This document shows, one piece after another, positions 33,397 to 42,900 of a stretch of DNA of 64,000 bases. The DNA lies in the NCBI GenBank assembly GCA_029667085.1, contig JARUHJ010000001.1, positions 62,001 through 126,000 on the forward strand, written 5' to 3'. This DNA comes from Deltaproteobacteria bacterium IMCC39524 (lineage in GTDB: Bacteria > Desulfobacterota > Desulfuromonadia > Desulfuromonadales > BM103). Every line of letters starts with the position of its first letter. Within the stretch, counting starts at the first letter, position 1. The translations under genes were made by a program, and so were the position numbers. The notes beneath the pieces are model-generated. The model was not told where the DNA came from and did no database searches. It saw only the letters and a list, made by a program, of their open reading frames with translations.

Positions 33397-34545
33397 ATGT
33401 CAATCTACCTCGACAACGCTGCAACCTCTTTTCCCAAGCCATCCCAGGTGATTGAAGCTGTCGAGCGGACTTTACGCGAGAATTCTGCCAATCCGGGACG
33501 GGGGGGGCACCATATGTCCCTTGATGCCGGTCGTATGGTCATGGAATGCCGGGAAAGCCTGGCTCGTTTTTTTGGTATCACGGATGCGTCACGCATCGCT
33601 TTCACTGCCAACGCCACCGAGGCCATCAACCTCGGCCTTTTCGGCGCTCTTAGTTCCGGTGACAGGGTTGTCACCACGTCGATGGAACACAACGCAGTCG
33701 TTCGGCCGCTTCAGGCATTGAACGACCAGGGCGTAGATGTGGTTCGCGTTGCTGCCGACGCGCTTGGCCAGGTTAACCCCTTGGCTATTCGCGAGGCATG
33801 TGTTCCTGGTACCCGTCTCGTCATCATGACGCATTGCTCCAATGTGAGCGGCACACTTCAGGCAATCGAAGACGTTGGCCCCTGGTGTCGCGAGCAAGGT
33901 ATCCTTTTTATGGTTGATGCGGCGCAGAGCGCAGGTGTGTTTCCGATCAATGTCGAAAAGATGGCGATCGACCTGCTTGCCGTTCCCGGGCATAAGTCCC
34001 TGCTTGGACCAACGGGAACCGGTTTCCTCTATGTCCGCAAAGGTCTGGACTTGAAGCCGCTGCTCTACGGTGGAACGGGCAACTTCTCACAATCAGCAAT
34101 CCAGCCAACCGAGATGCCGGAAAGACTCGAAAGTGGCACTTTGAATACGATCGGTCTGGCAGGGCTCAAGGCCGGGGTCGAGTTTCTGGAAAAGCTTGGC
34201 CTGGATCTTGTTCGTGCTCACGAGCAGGAAATGCTGCGTCAGTTGATCGAGGGCTTGCAGGAGATTGACCAAGTCATCCTCTACGGCCCCCTCGGTTCAG
34301 CGCGTCATGGCGGGGCGCTTTCCTTTAACGTTAAAAATGTCGATCCGTCAATGCTGGGCTTCCGCTTGGACCGCGAATATGGTATCTGTTGTCGTGTCGG
34401 GTTACACTGTGCTCCGGAAGCTCATGGCAGTATCGGAACTCTCCCTGAAGGCACCGTGCGTCTCAGTCCGGGATATTTTAATACGGCTGATGATATCAAT
34501 CAGACCCTTACAGCGATTCGGACAATCGTCGCGACAGAGAACTGA
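33397..34545 (+). CDS. EF2568-type cysteine desulfurase / selenocysteine-lyase-like enzyme
   Basis: Class-V PLP aminotransferase fold, 382 residues. The PLP lysine is Lys200 in LAVPGHKSLLGPTG, and the catalytic Cys338 lies in RVGLHCAPEAH. The sequence matches the desulfurase group named after Enterococcus EF2568, which sits next to selD and selenium-dependent hydroxylase genes, so it may mobilise selenium or sulfur. The ATG at 33397 is used because the conserved IYLDNAATSFPKP start follows it directly. It lies 17 bases after the SPASM-only gene. Confidence 0.85.
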   Translation: MSIYLDNAATSFPKPSQVIEAVERTLRENSANPGRGGHHMSLDAGRMVMECRESLARFFGITDASRIAFTANATEAINLGLFGALSSGDRVVTTSMEHNAVVRPLQALNDQGVDVVRVAADALGQVNPLAIREACVPGTRLVIMTHCSNVSGTLQAIEDVGPWCREQGILFMVDAAQSAGVFPINVEKMAIDLLAVPGHKSLLGPTGTGFLYVRKGLDLKPLLYGGTGNFSQSAIQPTEMPERLESGTLNTIGLAGLKAGVEFLEKLGLDLVRAHEQEMLRQLIEGLQEIDQVILYGPLGSARHGGALSFNVKNVDPSMLGFRLDREYGICCRVGLHCAPEAHGSIGTLPEGTVRLSPGYFNTADDINQTLTAIRTIVATEN

Positions 34546-34583
34546 ACCATTGATGTAGGTGCAACGGTTTTGTAGGAGTAGTT

Positions 34584-34871
34584 ATGCACAAAAAGATCTT
34601 TTCCCCAGTTCTGTTGATTCTGGCTACATTTCTTTTGATCTCTTGCTCTTTGCCACCAATCCAACCGGTCACACGGATGGAGTTGATGAAGACTCGTATT
34701 TACAACAAGTATATTATTGAGGAATCACCAGAGGAACTCCTCTATGCCCTCAATACCCGCGGAGAGGTCATTGTCGAGGGTAGACGCAATGTCCCTGGTA
34801 TGGAGCTTCCGATCTACGTCAAGTTGATGGCGACGACTGATGGCATCTATATCAACGAATATGATCGTTAG
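34584..34871 (+). CDS. Small lipoprotein of unknown function
   Basis: A 95-residue lipoprotein (lipobox LISC at about residues 18-21) with a short beta-rich mature part (ELLYALNTRGEVIVEGRRNV, YVKLMATTDGIYINEYDR). Ribosome-binding site GTAGGAG precedes the ATG. No family recognised. It follows the desulfurase by 38 bases and may be the last gene of the sigma-54 run or a separate unit. Confidence 0.75.
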   Translation: MHKKIFSPVLLILATFLLISCSLPPIQPVTRMELMKTRIYNKYIIEESPEELLYALNTRGEVIVEGRRNVPGMELPIYVKLMATTDGIYINEYDR

Positions 34872-34965
34872 CTAAAAACTGCTGCAATCCATGGCTGAAC
34901 CTATTCGTCTGTACTGCACCAGATACTGATTGAGTCACCCCTCTTTAGAAAGATTGGTCTCTTTT

Positions 34966-36282
34966 ATGAGTAAAACCTTCATCCTTGACACAAATGTTAT
35001 CCTGCACGATCCTCAGGCTCTTTTCCGCTTTGAAGATAACGATCTGGTTATCCCCATGACAGTGATCGAGGAGATCGACCGCTTCAAGAAGGAACTCAGT
35101 GAAACCGGTCGGAATGCACGTCAGTTTTCGCGCATCATGGATGGCCTGCGGAGTAAGGCGAAGCTGATTGAAGGTGTGGAGTTGGAGACTGGCGGTCATC
35201 TTCGGGTCGACCTTTACACCGAAGAACTGATGAATTCTCTGCCGCCTGAATTGCGTTCTGATCAAGGTGATAACCGGATTCTGGCTGTTACCCTCGCAGC
35301 TAAAAACCGCGCCGACACCAATGTCATCTTCGTCACCAAAGATACCAACTTGCGTATCAAGGCTGACGCCATAGGGATAACCGCTCAGGATTACGAATCT
35401 GACAAGGTCTCGATCGATGATCTCTACACCGGAACCTGCGAAGTTATTCTGCCGCAGGAAGACGTTGACCTTTTCTACAGCGAGGGCTTTCTCGCCCTCG
35501 AAGAAGAATTTCTTCCCAATCAATGCCTGACCTTGATAGATGCCGCCAATCCTTCCCACACGGCATTGGCTCGCTACAACCGGCCCCTTCGCCAGGCCGT
35601 CTCGTTGGTGCGTGCTCCGAGCGATGGCCTGTGGGGTATCCATCCTCGTAATCGCGAGCAGCAGTTTGCTTTTGATATGCTGCTTAATGATGATATCCAG
35701 CTGGTCACCCTGGTCGGCAAGGCCGGAACCGGTAAAACATTATTGGCGATCGCTGCCGGCCTGCATAAATCTGCTGACGAGGGACAATACAGCAGACTCC
35801 TGGTCTCACGGCCGATCTTCCCGCTTGGTCGGGATATCGGTTTTTTGCCTGGTGATATTGATGAGAAACTTTCGCCGTGGATGCAGCCGATTTTTGACAA
35901 TGTTGAACTTCTGCTTGGCGCCGTGGAAGAGGGTAGCAAGCGCAAACGCGGCTACAAGGAATTGGTTGACCTGGGGTTACTTGAAATTGAACCTTTGACC
36001 TACATCCGTGGACGATCGATACCCAAGCAGTACATGATCGTCGATGAGGCCCAGAACCTGACTCCGCACGAGATCAAGACGATTATCACGCGTGCCGGTG
36101 AAGGTACAAAGATCATCCTTACCGGTGATCCCTACCAGATCGACAACCCTTATGTTGATTCCTCCAGCAACGGTCTCACCTACGTGGTTGAGAAGTTCAA
36201 GGGTGAGGACATTTCCGGGCACGTCACCCTGGATAAAGGCGAGCGCTCCTGTCTGGCTGAATTGGCAGCAAATCTTCTTTAA
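34966..36282 (+). CDS. PIN-domain PhoH-like ATPase
   Basis: A 438-residue protein: N-terminal PIN ribonuclease domain (FILDTNVILHDPQALF, acidic residues for Mg) at about residues 4-135 and C-terminal PhoH-type ATPase with Walker A LVGKAGTGKTLLAIAAG and Walker B YMIVDEAQNLTPHE. This PhoH2-like layout is linked to RNA unwinding and cleavage. The ATG at 34966 directly precedes the conserved PIN start; upstream in-frame codons are not supported. tsaD follows after a repeat. Confidence 0.9.
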   Translation: MSKTFILDTNVILHDPQALFRFEDNDLVIPMTVIEEIDRFKKELSETGRNARQFSRIMDGLRSKAKLIEGVELETGGHLRVDLYTEELMNSLPPELRSDQGDNRILAVTLAAKNRADTNVIFVTKDTNLRIKADAIGITAQDYESDKVSIDDLYTGTCEVILPQEDVDLFYSEGFLALEEEFLPNQCLTLIDAANPSHTALARYNRPLRQAVSLVRAPSDGLWGIHPRNREQQFAFDMLLNDDIQLVTLVGKAGTGKTLLAIAAGLHKSADEGQYSRLLVSRPIFPLGRDIGFLPGDIDEKLSPWMQPIFDNVELLLGAVEEGSKRKRGYKELVDLGLLEIEPLTYIRGRSIPKQYMIVDEAQNLTPHEIKTIITRAGEGTKIILTGDPYQIDNPYVDSSSNGLTYVVEKFKGEDISGHVTLDKGERSCLAELAANLL

Positions 36283-36285
36283 AGG

Positions 36286-36357
36286 CAGAGGCTTGGGTCT
36301 TGGGTTTGGAGTTTTGCGATTTTCGCCCCCAGCCCCAGCCCCCAGCCCCCAATACCC
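36286..36357. repeat. Degenerate inverted repeat (CTTGGG / CCCCAG type)
   Basis: Left arm GGCTTGGGTCTTGGGTTTGG (about 36290-36309) and right arm CCCCCAGCCCCAGCCCCCAG (about 36326-36345) are built from short units and are approximate reverse complements. It ends immediately before the tsaD start codon, so it contains the tsaD leader. Confidence 0.6.
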
Positions 36358-37383
36358 ATGTTAGTCCTCTGTATCGAATCCTCATGCGATGAAACCTCGG
36401 CGGCCGTTATCCGTGATGGCTCGGAGTTGCTGTCGAATGTTGTCGCCTCGCAGGTTGATGTGCATTCCCGTTTCGGCGGCGTGGTGCCGGAATTGGCCTC
36501 CCGCAAGCATGTCGAAGCTATTTCTGTGGTCATTAATTCCGCACTGGAAGAAGCCGGAGTTACGGTTGACCAGCTTGAAGGCATTGGCGTCACACGCGGC
36601 CCTGGCCTGATAGGCGCTCTTCTGGTTGGCTTGTCGACGGCCAAGGCCATGGCCTGGTCTCTGGATATCCCTCTGGCAGCCGTACATCACATGGAGGGGC
36701 ACATTCTTGCTCCGATGCTGGAAGAAGACCCCCCTGATTTCCCTTTTCTCGCACTGGCCGTGTCCGGAGGGCACACCCACCTTTACCGTGTTGATGGTAT
36801 CGGTCGTTATAAAACCCTGGGACAAACCCTTGATGATGCTGCTGGCGAGGCTTATGACAAGGTGGCAAAACTGCTTGGCCTAGGATATCCTGGCGGAGCT
36901 GTCATCGACCAACTGTCAGGACAAGGTCGTCCTGACGCCATCGATTTTCCGCGTCCGATGCTGCACAAAAAGAACTTCGATTTCAGCTTCAGCGGTCTTA
37001 AAACCGCAGTCCTGCAACATGTCGAAAAGTATGAAGGTGCCATTGATGAACAACAGTTGGCAGATATTGCTGCCAGCTTTCAGGCTGCGGTGGTCGAGGT
37101 CTTGACCCGCAAGACTCTAAGCGCTGCCAAGGCAGAAGGTCTGCAGCGCATTGTCGTTGCCGGTGGAGTCGCCTGTAACACCGGCCTGCGTGGCCGGTTT
37201 AAAGAGCTTTCCAGCAAGCATGATGTTAAAGTGTTTTTCCCGAGCCCGGCGTTGTGCGGTGACAATGCAGCCATGCTCGGTGTTCCTGCAAATTACTATC
37301 TTGAGAAGGGCCGCCACGCCGATGACAGCGCCAATGCTCTTGCGAACTGGACGCTGGATACGGTTGCTGCAGACGGAATCTGA
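36358..37383 (+). CDS. tsaD: tRNA N6-threonylcarbamoyladenosine transferase TsaD
   Basis: Transfers the threonylcarbamoyl group to A37 of ANN-decoding tRNAs with TsaB and TsaE. The 341-residue protein starts with the family motif LVLCIESSCDETSAAV and has the metal-binding HHMEGH and the late CGDNAAM motif. The start ATG abuts the repeat at 36286-36357 and has no obvious ribosome-binding site. A DUF2062 gene follows after 25 bases. Confidence 0.97.
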   Translation: MLVLCIESSCDETSAAVIRDGSELLSNVVASQVDVHSRFGGVVPELASRKHVEAISVVINSALEEAGVTVDQLEGIGVTRGPGLIGALLVGLSTAKAMAWSLDIPLAAVHHMEGHILAPMLEEDPPDFPFLALAVSGGHTHLYRVDGIGRYKTLGQTLDDAAGEAYDKVAKLLGLGYPGGAVIDQLSGQGRPDAIDFPRPMLHKKNFDFSFSGLKTAVLQHVEKYEGAIDEQQLADIAASFQAAVVEVLTRKTLSAAKAEGLQRIVVAGGVACNTGLRGRFKELSSKHDVKVFFPSPALCGDNAAMLGVPANYYLEKGRHADDSANALANWTLDTVAADGI

Positions 37384-37408
37384 ACTCGAAGTGGAGTAAC
37401 TAAGGCTG

Positions 37409-37942
37409 ATGTGGCGCGGAGTCGGGGTTATCCGGCAAGTTAAATTGACGGTAGTACGCTTTGTCCGTCTGCGTGGTCTACCGGATGAGATTGCCAAGGG
37501 GGTTGCCCTTGGTATCTTTATTGGTATGACTCCAACCTTCGGTTTCCAGATGGCGATCGCCATCTTCTTCGCTTATCTTCTTCGTGAAAATCGTCTTGCT
37601 GCAGTCCTTGGTGTATGGGTCACCAATCCTGTCACGGCACCTTTTATCTATGCTGCTGAATATGAATTTGGTCGTCGCCTGCTTGGTATGGAGCGCTTTG
37701 CATTGCCTTCGGAATTAACCTGGAAGGCTTATTCGACCCTTGGCTGGGAAGTTCTTTTTCCCATGTGGTTTTGCAGTATTATTTTTGGAGTGATTTTCGG
37801 TTTTCTTGCTTACCAATCAACCTTGCGACTGATTCCCGTGGTTAAAAACTGGCGCGTGCCACGTTGGCCCCGTCGACACTGGCATAAGAAATTCAAAAAT
37901 CGCGGCACGGAACGTGAGACGAGTGATGATGAAAAGCTATGA
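37409..37942 (+). CDS. DUF2062 membrane protein
   Basis: A 177-residue protein with two to three membrane segments and the DUF2062 motif ALGIFIGMTPTFGFQMAIAI followed by NPVTAPFIYAAEYEFGRRLL. Family function is not known. The basic C-terminal tail (RVPRWPRRHWHKKFKNRG) is probably cytoplasmic. It overlaps the rsmA start by four bases, so it is translated with rsmA. Confidence 0.88.
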   Translation: MWRGVGVIRQVKLTVVRFVRLRGLPDEIAKGVALGIFIGMTPTFGFQMAIAIFFAYLLRENRLAAVLGVWVTNPVTAPFIYAAEYEFGRRLLGMERFALPSELTWKAYSTLGWEVLFPMWFCSIIFGVIFGFLAYQSTLRLIPVVKNWRVPRWPRRHWHKKFKNRGTERETSDDEKL

Positions 37943-38751
37943 GTAATCCCCGGCCCAGAAAACGTTTCGGCCAGAACTTCTTGCATGATCAGCATGTGTT
38001 GGATCGTATTGTCGCGGCCGCAGAGCTGCAAGAGACAGATCGGGTCCTCGAGATAGGTCCTGGACCGGGGGCTCTGACCACGCGTCTTTTGGCATCGGGC
38101 TTGCCGGTTCTCGCTGTGGAGATTGATCGTGACCTGGCAAAGGCTTTAGAGGAACGCGACGAGGCAAACCTTGAAGTCAAGACCGGGGATGTGTTGCGTT
38201 TCAATTGGTCGGAGCTGTTAACACAACCTCCTTACAAGTTGATCGCCAACCTGCCTTACAATATCTCCAGTCAGATTCTTTTCAAAGTTCTCGAGCATCG
38301 GCATGCTTTCAGCTGTCTGGTGCTGATGTTCCAGAAGGAAGTTGGTCAGCGCCTGGTCGCTTCAGAAGGCTCGCGCAACTACGGCATTCTTTCGGTTCTC
38401 ATGCAGACCTGGTTTCATGTTGAAAGGATCATCAAGGTCCCGCCGGGTGCTTTTTTCCCCCCTCCCAAGGTCGATTCCGTCGTCTTGCGCATGATGCCTT
38501 TGTCGAAGCCGCGTGTGGATGTGCATAACGAAGCCCTTTATCGCAAATTGGTCAAGAGCGCTTTTGCTCAGCGTCGTAAAACCGTGCGCAACAGCTTGCT
38601 CGGGTCAGGGTGGCAGGCAGAACAGATTGATCAGGCCTTTGAAATTACCAAAATTGACCCGGGTCGTCGTGGAGAAACCTTTACCATCGAGGAGTTTGGT
38701 GCCTTGGCAAATCTGCTGTACTCCATTAATGGAGAAAACGTTTTGAGTTGA
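37939..38751 (+). CDS. rsmA: 16S rRNA dimethyladenosine transferase RsmA/KsgA
   Basis: Dimethylates two adjacent adenines near the 3' end of 16S rRNA during 30S maturation. In 270 residues it shows the N-terminal RKRFGQNFLHDQHVLDRIV, the SAM motif VLEIGPGPGALTTRLL and the catalytic NLPYNISSQIL. C-terminal helical domain intact. Overlaps the DUF2062 gene by four bases. Confidence 0.97.
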   Translation: MSNPRPRKRFGQNFLHDQHVLDRIVAAAELQETDRVLEIGPGPGALTTRLLASGLPVLAVEIDRDLAKALEERDEANLEVKTGDVLRFNWSELLTQPPYKLIANLPYNISSQILFKVLEHRHAFSCLVLMFQKEVGQRLVASEGSRNYGILSVLMQTWFHVERIIKVPPGAFFPPPKVDSVVLRMMPLSKPRVDVHNEALYRKLVKSAFAQRRKTVRNSLLGSGWQAEQIDQAFEITKIDPGRRGETFTIEEFGALANLLYSINGENVLS

Positions 38752-38779
38752 AGGCGTTATTAATCTTATCAATCAAATT

Positions 38780-38885
38780 TTTTGCCACGGAGGCACAGAG
38801 GACACAGAGTAAATCCAGAACTAAAGGCTCAATCTTCTAGATTTCTCAGTGTTCTCTGTGTCTCTATGGTGAGGTCCTCAAGTTT
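38780..38885. repeat. Degenerate inverted repeat (CACAGAG type)
   Basis: Left arm TTGCCACGGAGGCACAGAGG ACACAGAG (about 38779-38808) and right arm CAGTGTTCTCTGTGTCTCTA TGGTGAGG (about 38846-38874) are clear imperfect reverse complements around a 40-base centre. It separates rsmA from the parvulin gene. Confidence 0.75.
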
Positions 38886-38920
38886 TTTTACCAGATAATC
38901 TAAATAACAGGAGCTCCAGA

Positions 38921-39799
38921 ATGGACCAGCTGGTCGCGACCGTAAACGGGTCGCCCATAGATGATAAAGCCCTCAATGCGGCGATGCAGAGTCTTGCCCA
39001 GGAGCAGTTTCATGCCACCTTGGATGAAGTTCCGCTTGAGTCCCACGAAGAACTCAGCGCAATGGCCCTGGAACGTCTGATTGCAAGGGAATTGATTTTC
39101 CAGGCAGCTTTGGCTGAAGGCGTTGTTGCAGATGATGACGCTGTTGAAGATGAATCTGCGAGAATTTTGCGCATGATGGGCAACCCGGCGGATTTCTGGA
39201 AACGCCTGGCCGAGCGAGGTATGGATGAAGCGACTTTCCTGAGGATGGTACGCAAGGATGTTACGGTTGACCAGATGTCGGTGTGTAAATGCCGTGAGAT
39301 CGAAGATCCGACCGAGGCAGAGATCAAAGACTTCTTCTTTTCGCATCCTGATCAACTGCGCGGGCAGGAGCGGGTACGTGCAAGCCATATCCTGCTTCCT
39401 GTGGATCCAGATGATCCTGAGAAATCCCTTGAACATGCCAAGACGATCAAGCTTAAAGCGATTCAGGAGGATTTTGCCGAGATTGCCAAGGCCCATTCCC
39501 TCTGTGCCAGCGCACCGGGAGGCGGCGAGTTGGGTTTTATCCGTCGTGAGGATGTCGACCCGACCTTCGCTGACGCGGCCTTCAGCCAGATCGTTGATGA
39601 AGTCGGTGAGCCGGTCAGAACTCCCTACGGTTATCACCTGATTAAGGTCGTAGAACGTGAAATCCCTGCGCCACCGACTCTGGATGAAGCCCGCGACAAG
39701 ATCATTGCTTTTCTGAAACAGGCCAAGAGTTCCAAACTCCTGGAAGAGTGGGTCGGCACACTGCGTCAGGGAGCGGAGATCGTTATTCACGATAATTAA
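38921..39799 (+). CDS. Parvulin-type peptidyl-prolyl isomerase (SurA/PpiC-like)
   Basis: A 292-residue protein with an N-terminal SurA-like helical region (residues about 1-140) and a parvulin domain (about 145-255) marked by RVRASHILLPVD, GGELGFIRREDV and FGYHLIKV-like YGYHLIKVVE. No signal peptide is seen, unlike SurA, so it may be cytoplasmic like trigger-type factors, or NifM-like. Ribosome-binding site CAGGAG lies before the ATG at 38921. Confidence 0.88.
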   Translation: MDQLVATVNGSPIDDKALNAAMQSLAQEQFHATLDEVPLESHEELSAMALERLIARELIFQAALAEGVVADDDAVEDESARILRMMGNPADFWKRLAERGMDEATFLRMVRKDVTVDQMSVCKCREIEDPTEAEIKDFFFSHPDQLRGQERVRASHILLPVDPDDPEKSLEHAKTIKLKAIQEDFAEIAKAHSLCASAPGGGELGFIRREDVDPTFADAAFSQIVDEVGEPVRTPYGYHLIKVVEREIPAPPTLDEARDKIIAFLKQAKSSKLLEEWVGTLRQGAEIVIHDN

Positions 39800-39941
39800 C
39801 TGCAATAATTGGTTTTTTCGACGTTGAGGAGTTGAAAAGTCACTTTCATCTCCTAGACTTAAAGCACATGTCTGGTATCTGGAGCGATCTCTGCTCCCGG
39901 TCCTTTTCTCCCCACCGCCTGTATCGCTTGAGAGGTTGTCG

Positions 39942-42900
39942 ATGGAACTGATTATTGAAGAGCATGGTAAAAGTTTCGGCAAGGCACATCAGGCCAGAAT
40001 TGCCGATCTGAAGAGGTTGTTAAAGACCCATCCCTCCCGAGAAGATGCCCAAAACTTGTTAGCCCTGGCTGATTCTCTGCTGGTTTACAGCCACTCTCAG
40101 GCTTTACTCAAACGCTCCGGTTCTGAATTGCTGGAGTGGCTTCAGTCGTTTCTTAATTTCCTGCGTCAGCGCGATCAAGACGTCAATGTCGCCTATTTTA
40201 GACCGCCCAACTCCGGGTCTTCTTTTCTCCTTGTCAATGCTCCCGATGTCCCTTACCTGGTCGACTCGTTAAAAACCATCCTGCAGCATCTGCCGCAGCG
40301 AGCCATGGTAATTTCCCATCCGATATTAAACATTAATCGCAAGGACGGAGTTCTTGCCGGTATTGGCGAGCAGTTCGTTGATGGCCAACTGGAATCTTTT
40401 ATAATTGTCCAGTTTGAAGGTGTCCGAGATCTTGATACGACTTCTGTCGAGGAAGAGATCCGCCGGGTATTTCAGATTGCCGAGACGGTAGGGCGACAAC
40501 GCAAAGATTTGAATCAGAGCCTGCAGAAACTCGCTCTGCTGGACGAGAGCCAAGAACAGAAAGATTTCACTGAATGGCTGTTGAACGGAAACTTTATCTG
40601 CTTCGGCCATGCCTCGGTTGAAGTCCTGAATCTTAACGGGAAAACCGCTAAATTTCGATTGATTGAAGCACCTTTGGGATGGTTGCCGGACACTCTTCTT
40701 GCCCAGGTTGACGGCGCCAAGAAAACCCCGGAATTTACCAAGCGCGCTAAAAAAATTCTGGCACGCAAGAACCCGCTAGTCGTTGAAATCCTTCAGGAGA
40801 TCAGCCCGATTTATCAGCAGGATAACCTGATCTATCTTGGCTTCAGGGAATGTTGCAAATCGGACAGAAGGATTGAGCATATTTATGTCGGGCTCTTTTC
40901 GCAAAATAGCGTTAGCGAACTGGCCAGCAACGTTCTGCCATTGAAAACCAAGCTACTGGCGGCTTTAAACCGTCAACATGTGCCGAGCGAAAGTTACGAC
41001 TATCGTAAGGTTGTTGAAATCTTCAATACCTTTCCCAAGGTGGAGATGTTTTTCCTGTCCAACAAGGCGCTCGACCGCCTGGTGCAGTCATTTGTCAGTT
41101 TGCAAAGGCAACAATCGGTCAAGTTGGTCGTGACCCGTAGCCTCAGTCTGCGAGGTGTCACTCTGCTGGTCATCATGCCGCGTGATTATTACAGTCGTGA
41201 TGCGGTGCGGCGCATGGAGTCTTACCTGGGTCGTTTTCTTTCGGCGCAGCATGTCTCATCGCGTGAAGTTCATTTCTATTCCGAGTATGTCAGCTTGCAC
41301 TTCCGTGTTGTGCCCGAGGATGACCAGATCAGAATCGATGTTGATGCTCTGCAGAAGGTGCTGACGGATCTTGCACGACCCTGGGAGGAGAAACTGCGTC
41401 TACTGATCTTGCGTGGGGCAGAGGGTCGTGTCGGGTTGAACTTGTGGAACCGTTACGCAGACTCTTTCCCGAAAGATTATAAAGAATTGATCCACCCTCG
41501 TTTTGCCATAAGGGATGTTCGCGCCATTGAGCAACTGCTAGCAACCGGCGATGACGGCTTTGATCTATGGGGCCCTTTCCAGGAGCGGCAGGAGTTCTAC
41601 CGATTGCAATTCTACAGTCTTAAGGAAAGTTACCTTAACGAGTTGATGCCTTTTCTTGAGAACCTCGCTCTGGCCGTTGTGGATGAAGTTGATTTCTTCC
41701 TTGAGGTCGATGGGCGTACTATCTATGTGAAAAGTTTCGCGGTTCGAAACAGCTACCCTGATGGCCAGCCGCTTGCGGCCCAACGAGATAACCTGCTGAA
41801 AACGCTGACCGGGCTGCGCAAGGGACGTATTGAGGATGATTACCTGAATCGACTCATGGTTCTGACCGGCCTTGACTGGCAGGAAGTCGATGTTTTCAGA
41901 GCTTATCGAAACTATTACTTCCAGCTGGGCAATCCTTTCACAAAACGCCGCGTTGCCTTTACCCTCATCAACAACCCGCAAGCCGCCTTGCTCCTCTATC
42001 GCTACTTTGAAGCTCGTTTTCAACCGAGCACGGATTGGCAGGACTCCATACAGCGTGAAGAAGAAGCGCTCATGCCGATCCGCATGGAGCTGGCGCAGAC
42101 GCTGGATCAGATTCGGGATATCAACGAAGATCGTATCCTGCGTAGCTTGTTCAATCTAATTGATTCCACGGTGCGGACCAATTTCTTTATAAGACGAGAC
42201 GACCCGGATTATTTCCTCTCTTTCAAGATCAGCTCGATTGGTGTTATCGACATGCCGTTACCGCGATCGATGTACGATACCTACGTGCATTCCGCAACCA
42301 TGGAAGGTGTCCACCTAAGAGGAGGCAAAGTCGCCCGCGGGGGCATTCGCTGGTCTGATCGTCCGGATGATTTCCGCACCGAGGTCTTGGGTCTGATGAA
42401 GACCCAGATGACCAAGAACGCCCTGATCGTGCCGGTAGGCTCTAAAGGTGGGTTTATCGTCAAGACACCATTTACCACGCGCGAAGAAGGGGGAGAGCTC
42501 TCACGCCAGGCCTATATCACACTGATGCGCGGTCTCCTGGATCTGGTCGATAACCGGGTGGCTGGCGAGATCGTCGGGCCGACCGGTCTGGTGGTCTATG
42601 ACGATGAAGATCCTTACCTCGTGGTTGCCGCAGATAAAGGCACAGCCCACCTGCCGGATACCGCCAACGCTGTCAGCCTCGATTACAACTTCTGGTTGGG
42701 TGATGCCTTTGCCAGTGGCGGTTCAGTTGGTTATGACCATAAGAAACTCGGCATCACAGCGCGTGGAGCCTGGGAGTGCGTGAAGCGACACTTCCGTGAA
42801 CTTGGTAAAGATATCCAGAATGAAGCCTTCACCGTGGTTGGTATTGGTGACATGAGCGGCGACGTGTTCGGTAATGGCATGCTGCTTTCAAAAAAGACGT

